A stretch of DNA of 64,000 bases. Source: Lentisphaerae bacterium GWF2_50_93 (GTDB lineage Bacteria; Verrucomicrobiota; Lentisphaeria; Victivallales; GWF2-50-93). Made by a program: the position numbers and the translations under genes. The notes beneath the pieces were generated by a model. The model ran no database searches and was not told the origin of the DNA. It saw only the letters and a list, made by a program, of their open reading frames with translations. Position 1 is the stretch's first letter. Each line of letters starts with the position of its first letter. The DNA lies in contig MHBI01000069.1 in assembly GCA_001804815.1 (NCBI GenBank), positions 21,872 through 85,871 of the forward strand, read 5' to 3'. Below, in pieces: positions 17,540 through 25,760 of this stretch.

Positions 17540-18952
17540 ATGAACGAATTTAACTTGAAGGCTGAGGCTAGGAACTGTTTTAACTATGATTTTGAAAGGG
17601 CGAAAGGCGCCACCGACAAGGCCATTGTTCCATTAGAGGAGACCATCAAGATCCACGATATTGCAGAATATCGCATTCCTTATTTTGTATTAGAAACTGT
17701 AGGAGAGCTTGAATATAATCGGCTTAAGAATATCCTATTGGAAATTCACGACGTGAACAACTCCTTTGCCGGGATGAAGACAAAGGAGATAGAGGTCTAT
17801 CTTGCCCTTTCCGATGATTACGATGGCATCAAGGAGAAACTTTCCAGCTGGGTCAGGGATTATTTGTCGTCACGTTTGGAAAAGCCAAGCTTCAAGGATA
17901 AAAGCGAGCTGGACAAGTTCTGCAGGCTGTTAAAGGAATACGACAATATTTTTACCCATATTAACTTGATGGACAATGCTGTCAATTATTGCTTTCTTTG
18001 GCCGATGCTTCGATATGCGAAATGGTTCCTATACAGCAGGACATGGAAGAAGGATTTGGAAGTCACTTACCGCGAAGGAGATTATGAGCCGTATGTTAAT
18101 TACCCCACAGGAAAGTATTCCGAAAAGCACATCCAAAGTATTTTAGAGTATGAGTTGAACATTCTGGATTTATCACTTCGGTTAATGAAAGGCAATCTTG
18201 ATGCGGGCAGGCTTGACAAGGCTGCAAATATGTCGGAAGAAACGCTTTTAGCTAACATGGCTGAAATGGCTTCGGAGATGCAGGGGATGCGGTTTCTCCT
18301 CAACAAGAACTATCATATTCAAAAGTCGTCAATTGCGGTTGGCGGTGGATACCGGCTGTTCTGGGAATGGAGAATAAACGGCGGGATTGGAGCCGTTTAT
18401 GTTACCGACAAGGAAGTTCCTTTGGTATTGGATCCTATGGTTATAGTTAATTCGAAAGGCGTGATTGCAAATCCGCCAAAACCCTGGGAAAACATCCTGG
18501 AAAGCGGAAGCCGCGACCTTCTGCCTGTAAACTACCTGATGCTCGAAATGGTATGGGAGAAGCTCTCCTCCATGTACGAGAAGATAGACTTTGACTCCAT
18601 CAGGAGGAACAAGGACAAGGATGATGATGAAAAGCTGCTGCTGTCATGTTCCGACATCGCATCTTTGGAAGAATGCCGAGTTGAGACCACTGAATCAAAA
18701 AGAAGGAAAATGATACTCGGCCCCCTCCGGTATGGCCAGCTTACGGGGTTCCTGAGCAGGAAGTTCGGATGCGAAGTCAGGGACGGGAAAGGGAGCGAGA
18801 GGGTGATAACAAGGCCGGGTGGCAAGTGCTTTATTCTAGGGCACCATAAGAACAATCCCATCCATCATCCCATAGTTATCAAGAGGATGCTAAAAGGATT
18901 GAACATACCCCTGGAAGACTGGTATAACACCGTGTATGCGGGTGGCAACTAG
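17540..18952 (+). CDS. Unknown 470-aa protein with C-terminal HicA-like domain
   Basis: The first 390 residues match nothing I know. They are helical, with a Lys/Asp-rich linker near 350-365. The last 80 residues (from MILGPLRYGQLTGFLSRKFG) follow the HicA double-stranded-RNA-binding fold: a helix, then CEVRDGKGSERVITRPGG, a strand ending FILGHH, and a final helix. In HicA toxins the catalytic His follows Gly-Ser; here that position is Glu (GSERV), so ribonuclease activity is doubtful and the domain may only bind RNA. No HicB partner follows. The next gene (SLOG) is 88 bases away with operator site 2 between them. Confidence 0.55.
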   Translation: MNEFNLKAEARNCFNYDFERAKGATDKAIVPLEETIKIHDIAEYRIPYFVLETVGELEYNRLKNILLEIHDVNNSFAGMKTKEIEVYLALSDDYDGIKEKLSSWVRDYLSSRLEKPSFKDKSELDKFCRLLKEYDNIFTHINLMDNAVNYCFLWPMLRYAKWFLYSRTWKKDLEVTYREGDYEPYVNYPTGKYSEKHIQSILEYELNILDLSLRLMKGNLDAGRLDKAANMSEETLLANMAEMASEMQGMRFLLNKNYHIQKSSIAVGGGYRLFWEWRINGGIGAVYVTDKEVPLVLDPMVIVNSKGVIANPPKPWENILESGSRDLLPVNYLMLEMVWEKLSSMYEKIDFDSIRRNKDKDDDEKLLLSCSDIASLEECRVETTESKRRKMILGPLRYGQLTGFLSRKFGCEVRDGKGSERVITRPGGKCFILGHHKNNPIHHPIVIKRMLKGLNIPLEDWYNTVYAGGN

Positions 18953-18983
18953 CCCAAGGCGATAGCTCGCAGTTTGCCTGACA

Positions 18984-19000
18984 AGGACTTAAAATGTCCT
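18984..19000. promoter_or_regulatory. Palindromic operator site 2
   Basis: AGGACTTAAAATGTCCT differs from the perfect form by one arm base. It lies 41 bases upstream of the SLOG gene start. The following TACTGAA matches the flank of the site at 19921. Confidence 0.6.
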
Positions 19001-19040
19001 ACTGAAGTCATATATTACTGGCAGAAAGGAGGACTCATAC

Positions 19041-19589
19041 ATGAAAAACAAGTTCATAGTCTCAAAGATAATCTCAGGCGGCCAGACCGGTGCCGACCGT
19101 GGTGGCCTCGATGCCGCAATAGAACTTTGTATCCCCCACGGCGGATGGTGCCCCAAGGGCAGGAAATCAGAGGACGGAACCATACCGGCAAAATATGTTC
19201 TGGAGGAAATGAACACTGCTGACTATCTCAGGCGGACAGAGCAGAACGTTATTGACTCCGACGCCACGGTAATATTCATCTTCGGCCAGCCCTCAGGCGG
19301 ATCGAAGAGGACCGTGGATTTCTGCAAGAAGCACGGGAAGCCCTACAGGTGCCTCGACCTTGCCTTCATGGATGACAATAAGGCAGCATCAAAGCTGCTG
19401 GAATTTCTTGAAAACAGGCGTGGAGGCCTGCTGGCAATGCCTGGCGGCGAACTGCCCAGTGTCCCCGGGAACCCCGTCCTGAACATTGCAGGCTCGCGTG
19501 AAAGCAAGGCTCAGGGGATACAGGAGCGTGTCAGGAAGACCCTGCTGACAGCTTTCAGCGGGAAGGTTTATCCCGAGGGGAGCGAGTGA
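19041..19589 (+). CDS. SLOG/YpsA-like protein (putative molybdenum carrier family)
   Basis: A 182-residue protein with the signature of the circularly permuted YpsA group of the SLOG superfamily: KIISGGQTGADRGGLDAA at the N-terminus, a GGWCPKGRKSEDG loop, IFGQPSGGSKRTV, and a C-terminal LNIAGSRESKAQGIQERV. SLOG domains bind nucleotides or nucleotide-derived ligands and often act as sensors in conflict systems. The name molybdenum carrier is a family label, not evidence of function. AGAAAGGAGG precedes the start. Operator site 2 lies directly upstream. Confidence 0.85.
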   Translation: MKNKFIVSKIISGGQTGADRGGLDAAIELCIPHGGWCPKGRKSEDGTIPAKYVLEEMNTADYLRRTEQNVIDSDATVIFIFGQPSGGSKRTVDFCKKHGKPYRCLDLAFMDDNKAASKLLEFLENRRGGLLAMPGGELPSVPGNPVLNIAGSRESKAQGIQERVRKTLLTAFSGKVYPEGSE

Positions 19590-19615
19590 TGGGGTCGCTG
19601 GAACCCAGTCCGGCT

Positions 19616-19852
19616 TTATCCGGGATGGCCAGGCTGCTTGTCCTTGCCGACAGCGACGACTGCCAGAGGATTTACTATTTCAACAAGCTTGACGCCAAGT
19701 CCAATCTCACGGGTAAGCCAATGTGCTGAATTTCTGATTTCTCTTATCTGGTAGATGCAACCCTTGACCGGAAGATCCGTGCACCATTGGTAGGCCATGT
19801 CGCAGAATTCATCATTGACACAGACCACTAGCTGTCCGATATGAAGTCCCAT
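19616..19852 (-). CDS. Small conserved phage/plasmid-type protein
   Basis: A 78-residue protein. The pattern HIGQLVVCVNDEFCD, then LPVKGCIYQIREIRN and KLVEIVNP, resembles a small beta-barrel family common in phages and mobile elements, of unknown function. It is convergent with the SLOG gene. ATG at 19852 faces the repeat element beginning at 19921. Confidence 0.55.
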   Translation of the reverse strand: MGLHIGQLVVCVNDEFCDMAYQWCTDLPVKGCIYQIREIRNSAHWLTREIGLGVKLVEIVNPLAVVAVGKDKQPGHPG

Positions 19853-19920
19853 AAAAACACCATGGTTTTACAAATCAATTGTTGAAATTATATCTATCTT
19901 CTATAATAAATTTACCATAT

Positions 19921-20108
19921 GGACATTTTACGTCCTACTGAAATAATGTGAACAATTGTTCACCTTTTTGAATCGGAACTATGCTATGGACATAAAATGT
20001 CCTTGCTGCAAGGATAAAGTTGCTGCGTGCTTTGGGGGAGCACACCCTCCGGGGCGGCCAGTTTAGGATGAGGCAGTATGACCCCCGGCTGGTTGTTCCG
20101 GGGGGGCC
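19921..20108 (+). repeat. Composite operator-leader element, copy 1
   Basis: The element contains GGACATTTTACGTCC (19921-19935), a perfect palindrome GTGAACAATTGTTCAC (19948-19963), and GGACATAAAATGTCC (19988-20002). A leader follows with hairpins TCCTTG-ctg-CAAGGA and GTGCT-ttggggg-AGCAC and a GC-rich part ending GGCC. Copy 3 at 25265 is nearly identical in the leader; copy 2 at 22252 is diverged. The start codon of the phosphatase gene lies 16 bases after its end, so it probably provides that gene's promoter and 5' leader. An open frame through it is not considered coding. Confidence 0.75.
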
Positions 20109-20124
20109 TATAGGAGCATATATC

Positions 20125-20610
20125 ATGCGAAATAAAATTGATGTCACTATATGGAGCCTTGAGGAAATAACTCGGAAGATATCCGAATGGCCCACTGAGT
20201 TCAATATTGTCAGTATCAGGAGTTCGGATGTTCCGCCGAAACTGTATGGGGCGTTCGAAAAGCACCGCAGAAACTATAAGAACATAATAGTCGAGTGCTT
20301 TGATGATCTGACACTCCCGAGGGCAGGGCTGATAATGCCTTCTCATGAGCATATCCAGAGGATTCTCATGTGGACAAAGGGAAAGGACAAGATTGCCGTA
20401 CATTGCACGGCGGGGATTTCAAGGAGCGCCGCAGTGGCTTACCTGATAGCCTGCCAGCAAACATCGCCTAAAAAGGCTCTTGGCCTGTTTGAGCCCGCTA
20501 TCCACTGTCCAAACAGGCTGATTCTTGAGCTGGGCGTGGAGATATTGAAGGATGAGTCCGTACTGTCCGAGTATACGGAATGGTTTGAGAGAACATATGG
20601 TCAATATTGA
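20125..20610 (+). CDS. Dual-specificity/tyrosine phosphatase-like protein
   Basis: A 161-residue protein starting at ATG 20125 (GGAG at 20113-20116). It has the cysteine-phosphatase P-loop HCTAGISR (His93, Cys94, Arg100), matching HC-x5-R, followed by the helix SAAVAYLIACQ. The size and single domain fit small bacterial dual-specificity phosphatases, which act on phosphoproteins or phospholipid/RNA phosphates; the substrate is unknown. A possible general acid is in ECFDDL upstream. The gene directly follows composite element copy 1. Confidence 0.8.
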   Translation: MRNKIDVTIWSLEEITRKISEWPTEFNIVSIRSSDVPPKLYGAFEKHRRNYKNIIVECFDDLTLPRAGLIMPSHEHIQRILMWTKGKDKIAVHCTAGISRSAAVAYLIACQQTSPKKALGLFEPAIHCPNRLILELGVEILKDESVLSEYTEWFERTYGQY

Positions 20611-20636
20611 TCAATATGCTTAGGGAATCGGGCTAT

Positions 20637-20954
20637 CTATTTTATTTCTGTATACTCGTCAACTTGATATTTGGGATCGTCAGGAGATTTTCGGTATATG
20701 ATTCTTACTGAACTTCCAACCACTTTTTTAAGTTTCCTTGAAAGCCCGATACCTTTTTCATGGTAGCTTTTCCAGTCAAACCCATCAAAATTCGGAAACT
20801 TCAGCTCCTTCTTCATTCCCCAGTCTGAGAATTCTTTTGATAACTTAGATAGATCTCCTCTGCCCAGTTCATCAAGACCGATTAACCCCTCCGGGCTCCA
20901 GAAACAGTCCGAACCGTCTGCCTGAATTATTATTTCCTTGATATTGGTTTTCAT
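20637..20954 (-). CDS. Small unknown protein (last gene of minus cluster)
   Basis: A 105-residue charged protein with no recognised family. It overlaps the upstream 85-residue gene by one base. It is the last of four consecutive minus-strand genes (20637-22208) that seem to start from the element at 22252. Confidence 0.5.
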   Translation of the reverse strand: MKTNIKEIIIQADGSDCFWSPEGLIGLDELGRGDLSKLSKEFSDWGMKKELKFPNFDGFDWKSYHEKGIGLSRKLKKVVGSSVRIIYRKSPDDPKYQVDEYTEIK

Positions 20955-21211
20955 TATCCCTCATCCCCTGCGCCACCCTCATAAAGGATCTTCCCTGTCG
21001 CCTTCGACATTATTATAACCCGGCTGCTCCTTAACGCAATCTTGCCGTCGCCCCATGGCACGTATACATACCAACAGGGCTCCAGAGTTGGGAGATATGT
21101 ATTGCAGTTCGATGGACGCTCCGGACGGATATCGACTTCCGATAAATGGCATTTGGCGTATTCAGACATGAGCTTCCTGACGATATCCGAGGGTATGCCT
21201 TTCTGATCCAT
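20954..21211 (-). CDS. Small unknown protein
   Basis: An 85-residue protein with an aromatic beta segment (LEPCWYVYVPWGDGKIALRS followed by SRVIIMSKATGKILYEG). This looks like a small immunity-protein or stress-type alpha/beta fold, but no family assignment is possible. It ends within the start of the following gene, so it is part of the same unit. Confidence 0.5.
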   Translation of the reverse strand: MDQKGIPSDIVRKLMSEYAKCHLSEVDIRPERPSNCNTYLPTLEPCWYVYVPWGDGKIALRSSRVIIMSKATGKILYEGGAGDEG

Positions 21212-21230
21212 TGCTATCTCCTTATGTGCC

Positions 21231-21695
21231 TTATATCCCCACTATGACCAGGCACCTCTTTGAAAACGCTATCTTGTTAAGCCTATCAGAGAGGAACAAC
21301 ATCGTATCCAGCAAGTCCTGCTGGAGGATTTCCGTACTTGGCTTTTCACCGTCTGAGAACCTTGCAGAGCCTTTATATATTCGGAGATAATTATTAAAAT
21401 GCATATCAGGGGAACGTGCGACATAATGAGCCCATAGGAGAAAGTCAGACGACAAACCCATGATTTCATGGTACTTCTTATACTGTGTGACTTCATGTGG
21501 ATTAATTGATGTATATGATTTCGTAAAGGTGCAGAGCAGATCCAAGAGATCGTCTGCTAACTCAAAAAAGACTTCTTTGGAATAGGTATTCTTATTAGGC
21601 CAATCTCCTTCAGCAACAAACATAGGTTCTTTTCTGTCAATGAAGTCAATATAGGGACCATGCTTGCCTAAAATAGATTTGTCTAGAACTGCCAT
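21231..21695 (-). CDS. Unknown helical protein
   Basis: A 154-residue, mainly helical protein (FELADDLLDLLCTFTKSY, LLDTMLFLSDRLNKIAF). No motif is recognised. It lies between two unknown genes with gaps of 12 and 19 bases, consistent with one transcript. Confidence 0.5.
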   Translation of the reverse strand: MAVLDKSILGKHGPYIDFIDRKEPMFVAEGDWPNKNTYSKEVFFELADDLLDLLCTFTKSYTSINPHEVTQYKKYHEIMGLSSDFLLWAHYVARSPDMHFNNYLRIYKGSARFSDGEKPSTEILQQDLLDTMLFLSDRLNKIAFSKRCLVIVGI

Positions 21696-21707
21696 ATTTC
21701 TCCTAAG

Positions 21708-22208
21708 TTACAAGTCTGGTTTTCTCTCATCTGTTATGACCCTCATTCTGCCAACCTGCTCACCTTTTGCATCCAATATTCGGATACCGTCCTGCTTCGC
21801 CTCCTCAAAATTAGGCCCGGAAAGATTGGCCAGATCCGTGAAGATTCTTTTCAGCTCCGCCGCCTGGTCCTTCACAAAGGCGTCATTGTCCAGGTTGATG
21901 TAGATGGACAGTGCTTTCACCTTTATTTCTTTCTTTGGGGAAGTCTTAGTTTTACGGGGTCGATACGGTGATGGCGCTCCTCTACATTTTAGAATATGCC
22001 CACGGCGATCTACTTCATTAGGATATTCCTCTTCATATCTCTTGATGCAGCGCTTAAGATCAATATCCTCATATCGCCGGATTTCCTCCTGGACAAGGTC
22101 ATATCTGTTGAATAGGTCATAGAAGAATCTTTTAAACGGAGGAGGATCTGCGATAGGATACTTCCGCACTGTAAGCTCAATGCCGAGGATGCAATACTCC
22201 TTCTCCAT
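21708..22208 (-). CDS. Unknown basic protein (first gene of minus cluster)
   Basis: A 166-residue protein, rich in Arg and Lys in its middle (YRPRKTKTSPKKEIKVKA), with an N-terminal beta segment and a C-terminal strand-turn-strand (DGIRILDAKGEQVGRMRV). No family is recognised. It is first of four minus-strand genes. Its start is 43 bases from operator GGACATTTTGCGTCC in composite element copy 2. Confidence 0.5.
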   Translation of the reverse strand: MEKEYCILGIELTVRKYPIADPPPFKRFFYDLFNRYDLVQEEIRRYEDIDLKRCIKRYEEEYPNEVDRRGHILKCRGAPSPYRPRKTKTSPKKEIKVKALSIYINLDNDAFVKDQAAELKRIFTDLANLSGPNFEEAKQDGIRILDAKGEQVGRMRVITDERKPDL

Positions 22209-22251
22209 GGTATATGCGCCTTTTTTTAACGGGACTCTATCAATCCCTAAT

Positions 22252-22436
22252 GGACATTTTGCGTCCTACTGGATGAAAGGTGAACAATTGTTCACCTTTT
22301 CCGGTGCGGAGGTGGCACCTGGACATAAAATATCCGGCTGCAAGGGATACCTTGTCTCCATTCTTTTGGGGTGACATCCCCGAGCGTGGCTGGCACGGAC
22401 GAGTCAATATGCTTCCGGCCGGCTGTTCCAAGGGCC
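22252..22436 (+). repeat. Composite operator-leader element, copy 2 (orphan)
   Basis: It contains GGACATTTTGCGTCC (22252-22266), the palindrome AGGTGAACAATTGTTCACCT (22279-22298) and GGACATAAAATATCC (22321-22335). The leader is diverged from copies 1 and 3, but the first hairpin is preserved by paired changes (TATCC with GGATA). No plus-strand gene follows; the next gene reads towards it. It may serve the minus cluster on its left or be a relic. Confidence 0.65.
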
Positions 22437-22455
22437 TTCTAGCATCTTTTATATT

Positions 22456-23013
22456 TTAGGCAATATCGAAGTTCTTATAATGGAATGCTTTGACTGCCTT
22501 ATATAGAAAAGTTACAGCATTATTAGCCGACAGATTGGTTTCTACAAATAGCTTTCTGTTGAAAATTGGCTCTGGATCTTTAAGTTCATTCCTATTAACG
22601 GAAAAATAGCATCTCCTATCCCCCTCTATTTTTAGAACAGTTCCTTCAAAAGAGTTGTCCGACTCAATGGAGATTATGTCGATAACTGATTTGATTAGTT
22701 CTCTCCATGAGGTTGCATGGCAGTGCCAGCACCCTAGGGTAAATGCAGATGGTTTTTTATTAATGAATTCCCCCTCATGCCCAACGGGAATATGGATATG
22801 CTCGCCTGTTCCAACACGAGTCTTAAGGTATGGCTCTATGGAATCGGATATGATCCTTAAACCCCTAAGCATTCTGTCATCTCCCATGTCAGAATCATCG
22901 CATAGACCCCTAATGGTGCCAGATTTTAGATGAGTCATGGATGAAATGATCTTCCTGACAATGATAATTTCTTCCGGCCTGTCGATTTCAAATTCCATAA
23001 TAGTACCTTTCAC
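22456..23013 (-). CDS. Unknown protein
   Basis: A 185-residue protein with no recognised domain. Met6 (MEFEID) is an equally good start. It contains a Cys-His patch (LGCWHCHATSW) that could bind a metal. It is AT-richer than the DnaB gene nearby and is followed by composite element copy 2. Confidence 0.5.
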   Translation of the reverse strand: MKGTIMEFEIDRPEEIIIVRKIISSMTHLKSGTIRGLCDDSDMGDDRMLRGLRIISDSIEPYLKTRVGTGEHIHIPVGHEGEFINKKPSAFTLGCWHCHATSWRELIKSVIDIISIESDNSFEGTVLKIEGDRRCYFSVNRNELKDPEPIFNRKLFVETNLSANNAVTFLYKAVKAFHYKNFDIA

Positions 23014-23030
23014 TTATTATTTCTGATATG

Positions 23031-23537
23031 TTATTCTTCAACAAGGAAGAAATCTTTATTAAGCCCCTTGCCCCAGAGTTTTTCCACGGTGACAATTGTT
23101 CTAGGTTTTAATCTTGTCACAACGAATACGAGATCGCTAACCCAGTAATAGTCGACATCTTGAAAGTCATTGTTAATTAACCTAGTCACCATGAATTCAG
23201 TACGGAATCGTATCCTTCGAGACTTCGAGAAAGCCTTGATGACGGCCACCCTGCCAGTCTGTTCATCCGGGATGGCAGAACCGGATCTTTCGATAAATCG
23301 TATAACAGCATGACGAGTGACTTGAACACCGCTCATCATCGCTTTGACGTATACTCTCATGGAATCCGCATGGTTTAGACAGCGTGCGCAGATTAAGCCT
23401 AGGACCTCCCCGTCCGGCTTGCCGTTTTTTGTAACAGGATAGAATTCAGTATTAAACCCTGGAATTTCAGGCCACTTCGTGAAGTCGCTTGTCAACCCTT
23501 TTTTCTCATAACCACATAAGACACATTTGCAGGGCAT
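23031..23537 (-). CDS. Zinc-ribbon protein with RHAVxRFxER domain, unknown
   Basis: A 168-residue protein. Met at 23537 is chosen because GGGAGG stands 5 bases before it. The N-terminus has two Cys pairs (CKCVLCGYE and CARCLNH) that should hold zinc. A second domain from about residue 72 has TRHAVIRFIERSG followed by beta strands ending RTIVTVEKLWG. Small RNase-like toxins of mobile elements often begin with a similar His-x6-Arg-x3-Arg segment, but I cannot assign a family. It lies 18 bases upstream of the next minus-strand gene. Confidence 0.5.
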   Translation of the reverse strand: MPCKCVLCGYEKKGLTSDFTKWPEIPGFNTEFYPVTKNGKPDGEVLGLICARCLNHADSMRVYVKAMMSGVQVTRHAVIRFIERSGSAIPDEQTGRVAVIKAFSKSRRIRFRTEFMVTRLINNDFQDVDYYWVSDLVFVVTRLKPRTIVTVEKLWGKGLNKDFFLVEE

Positions 23538-23706
23538 AGGTCCTCCCATCTGTAAACCTGTAATAGCATAATCAATTTATAGCATAGATAAAAGAGAAAA
23601 CTAGGCAAAATGCATTTTAGGGAACACGCTTAAGCTTGGGTCATTGATGCATTACCAGATTGACTCCAGACATCCCAGCTCCAAATACATATAGCCCATA
23701 TGTAAT

Positions 23707-25140
23707 TTATCTTCCTGAAGGAGGCATGTCGGCTTCCCCGTATCTGCTCCTGTCTCCGAACGATGCGGTAAACGGGAAGAAGGAAAGCAACATCCTGCCT
23801 GTTTCCCCGTTTCTGTTTTTCTCAATTATGAACTCAGATTCAAGTCCATTTCTCTTTTCGTCATCCGATGCATCCTTCTGTTTATCAGTGTCCCTGTGGA
23901 TGAAGCCTACGACATCGGCGTCCTGCTCTATCGAACCCGATTCCCGCAGGTTGCTCAGCTTCGGTCCGCCTTTCTGCATCTCGGTTGCGCGGTTGAGCTG
24001 CGCAAGGACGAGGATAGGCAGATCCAGTTCCTTGGCCAGCGCCTTCAGCCCCGATGAGATCGACGACACCTCCTGCTGGCGGTTGTCTATCTTCTTTGTG
24101 GATTCACCCGTCATGAGCTGGAGATAGTCGATCACTATCAGATCGATCTTGTGCTGAAAGTTGGCACGCCTCGCTCTCGCCCGGAGTTCTATTACCTTCA
24201 GCGCCGGTGTGGGATCAATGAATATCCGCGCCTTGTCCAGGGCCGTCGCCGCCCCAGTTATCCTATTCCAGTCCCCCTTGGTATGATTCCTGTCGCGGAA
24301 GCCCCTCTCTGAGACTCCGGCTTCGCCGCACAGGATTCTCCGGGCTATCTGCCCGGCAGTCATTTCCATTGTGAATATCAGGACCGACCGGGGATTCTTT
24401 GGATTCATGGTGACATTCCTGACAATACTTATTGCAAGTGAAGTCTTACCCACGGCTGGACGCGCTGCAATGACAATCATTTCCCCCTTCTTCATGCCTG
24501 TGATCTTGTCGTCTATGGATGGAAATCCGGTTGGAATCCCTACGGAAGCGTCGTCCTGCTTAGAGAGTCCTTCCAGGTAGGGGATGGCCTCTTTCTTTAT
24601 CAGTTCCTGGATATTGAAGAGTTCCTGCTTCTGCCCGAGGTTCCTGGCCTCGAGCACTGATCTTTCGACCCCGTCAAGTATTTCCTCAGCCTCCTTGTCC
24701 GGATCAAGGCAGTTCTCGCAGGCGATAGTACAGGTGTCCATTATCCTTCTGAGAACGGCCCTGTCATGCACCATCCGGCACCAGGTCTCCAGGTTTGCCG
24801 TAGTGGTGATCAAGTTCTGGACCTCCATCAGATATTTATCGCCCCCAACCTCCTCAAGGATTCCTTTGTCGGAGAGTGACTTGGCGACTGAGATGAAGTC
24901 TATGGCTAAATGTTTCTTCTGCAACTCGACCATTATGTCGTAGATCTTCTGGTTGGCAGGGGAATAGAATGCCCTTGAAGTCCCTAGCTTCTCGATTGCG
25001 GTCTCGGTGGATGCGGGATAATCGATGAGCATAGCTCCTATCACCGCCTTCTCGGCATTGAGGTCATGGGGTCTGGGCCTGCCATCCTGAAGATTATTGA
25101 TCCTTTTTCTACCTGTACGTTCTTTTCCGTTTGCTACCAT
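23707..25140 (-). CDS. dnaB: Replicative DNA helicase DnaB-type
   Basis: A 477-residue protein with the usual DnaB layout: an N-terminal helical domain (about 22-140, LNAEKAVIGAMLID), a linker, then a RecA-type motor with Walker A ARPAVGKTS (226-234), Walker B LIVIDYLQLM, and the NLRESGSIEQDADVVGFIHR motif near the C-terminus. It should unwind DNA at a replication fork. Its place among accessory genes, with no rplI or alr neighbour, suggests an element-encoded copy, together with the clamp gene at 55.5 kb. The spacer to the next gene at 25468 holds composite element copy 3. Confidence 0.9.
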   Translation of the reverse strand: MVANGKERTGRKRINNLQDGRPRPHDLNAEKAVIGAMLIDYPASTETAIEKLGTSRAFYSPANQKIYDIMVELQKKHLAIDFISVAKSLSDKGILEEVGGDKYLMEVQNLITTTANLETWCRMVHDRAVLRRIMDTCTIACENCLDPDKEAEEILDGVERSVLEARNLGQKQELFNIQELIKKEAIPYLEGLSKQDDASVGIPTGFPSIDDKITGMKKGEMIVIAARPAVGKTSLAISIVRNVTMNPKNPRSVLIFTMEMTAGQIARRILCGEAGVSERGFRDRNHTKGDWNRITGAATALDKARIFIDPTPALKVIELRARARRANFQHKIDLIVIDYLQLMTGESTKKIDNRQQEVSSISSGLKALAKELDLPILVLAQLNRATEMQKGGPKLSNLRESGSIEQDADVVGFIHRDTDKQKDASDDEKRNGLESEFIIEKNRNGETGRMLLSFFPFTASFGDRSRYGEADMPPSGR

Positions 25141-25264
25141 ATCAACTCTCCTTTGTCCCTGGTTTTAGCAGGGTATGTTTATTTTTTCATGAGTTACAGT
25201 TTTAAGGCCGCACTTCAGAGCAGTATCCTTTCAAGGTCTTGCGGATATCCTGTATGGCGGTCTA

Positions 25265-25442
25265 AGACATTTTGCGTCCAAGTGGAAAATATTTTAAGCA
25301 TATCTTCAAGCCAGCTTTTGTCGGACATAAGATGTCCCTGCCATAAGGGTAAAGTTGTTGCGTGCTTTGGGGGAGCACCCCTCTGGGGCGGCCAGTTTAG
25401 GATGAGGCATTATGACCCCCGGCTGGCTGTTCCGCGGGGCCT
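25265..25442 (+). repeat. Composite operator-leader element, copy 3
   Basis: It contains AGACATTTTGCGTCC (25265-25279) and GGACATAAGATGTCC (25323-25337). The AATTGTT palindrome of copies 1 and 2 is absent and replaced by an AAAATATTTT stretch. The leader (from 25338) is about 90% identical to copy 1; the first hairpin is kept by compensating changes (CCCT with AGGG). The small gene starting at 25468 lies 25 bases after it. Confidence 0.75.
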
Positions 25443-25467
25443 TTGGAGGAAAAATGGAGGTGTCAAT

Positions 25468-25737
25468 ATGTTCAAAGAGTGGCTTGTCAGGAAGATATCC
25501 TTGGAGGAGGCCGAAAAAGCACATATGGTACTGGACAAAAGACTAGGGCCGGATCCTTTACCGTTCGGCTTTCAATATCAGAAATGGCTTGAGTTCAAGA
25601 ATCAGCTAGAGGAAGGGGATGAGCTGTGGAAATTTCACAGCCCAACTGAATCCTGGCAGAATCTTTGTGGACGGGCGGGTATCTGCATACTCCGGAAGGG
25701 GGATATCGTCGACTGTATGGTCACAACGATGAACTGA
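25468..25737 (+). CDS. Small unknown protein downstream of composite element
   Basis: An 89-residue protein starting at ATG 25468 with GGAGG at 25457-25461. The longer frame from 25066 runs through the repeat element and the DnaB gene and is rejected. The sequence (ISLEEAEKAHMVLDKRLG, YQKWLEFKNQLEEGDELWKF, AGICILRKGDIVDCMVT) suggests a small helical domain with a C-terminal beta hairpin. No family is recognised. A zinc-ribbon relic follows after 23 bases. Confidence 0.55.
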   Translation: MFKEWLVRKISLEEAEKAHMVLDKRLGPDPLPFGFQYQKWLEFKNQLEEGDELWKFHSPTESWQNLCGRAGICILRKGDIVDCMVTTMN

Positions 25738-25760
25738 CTATCTCATACAAAAGGAGAGAT

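Noticed and set aside
20020..20124. N-terminal extension of the phosphatase frame through the repeat element
   Set aside because: It is translated leader sequence; the ribosome site and the family start point to 20125.
25066..25467. Long frame ahead of the 89-residue protein
   Set aside because: It runs antisense to dnaB and through the composite element; ATG 25468 has its own GGAGG.
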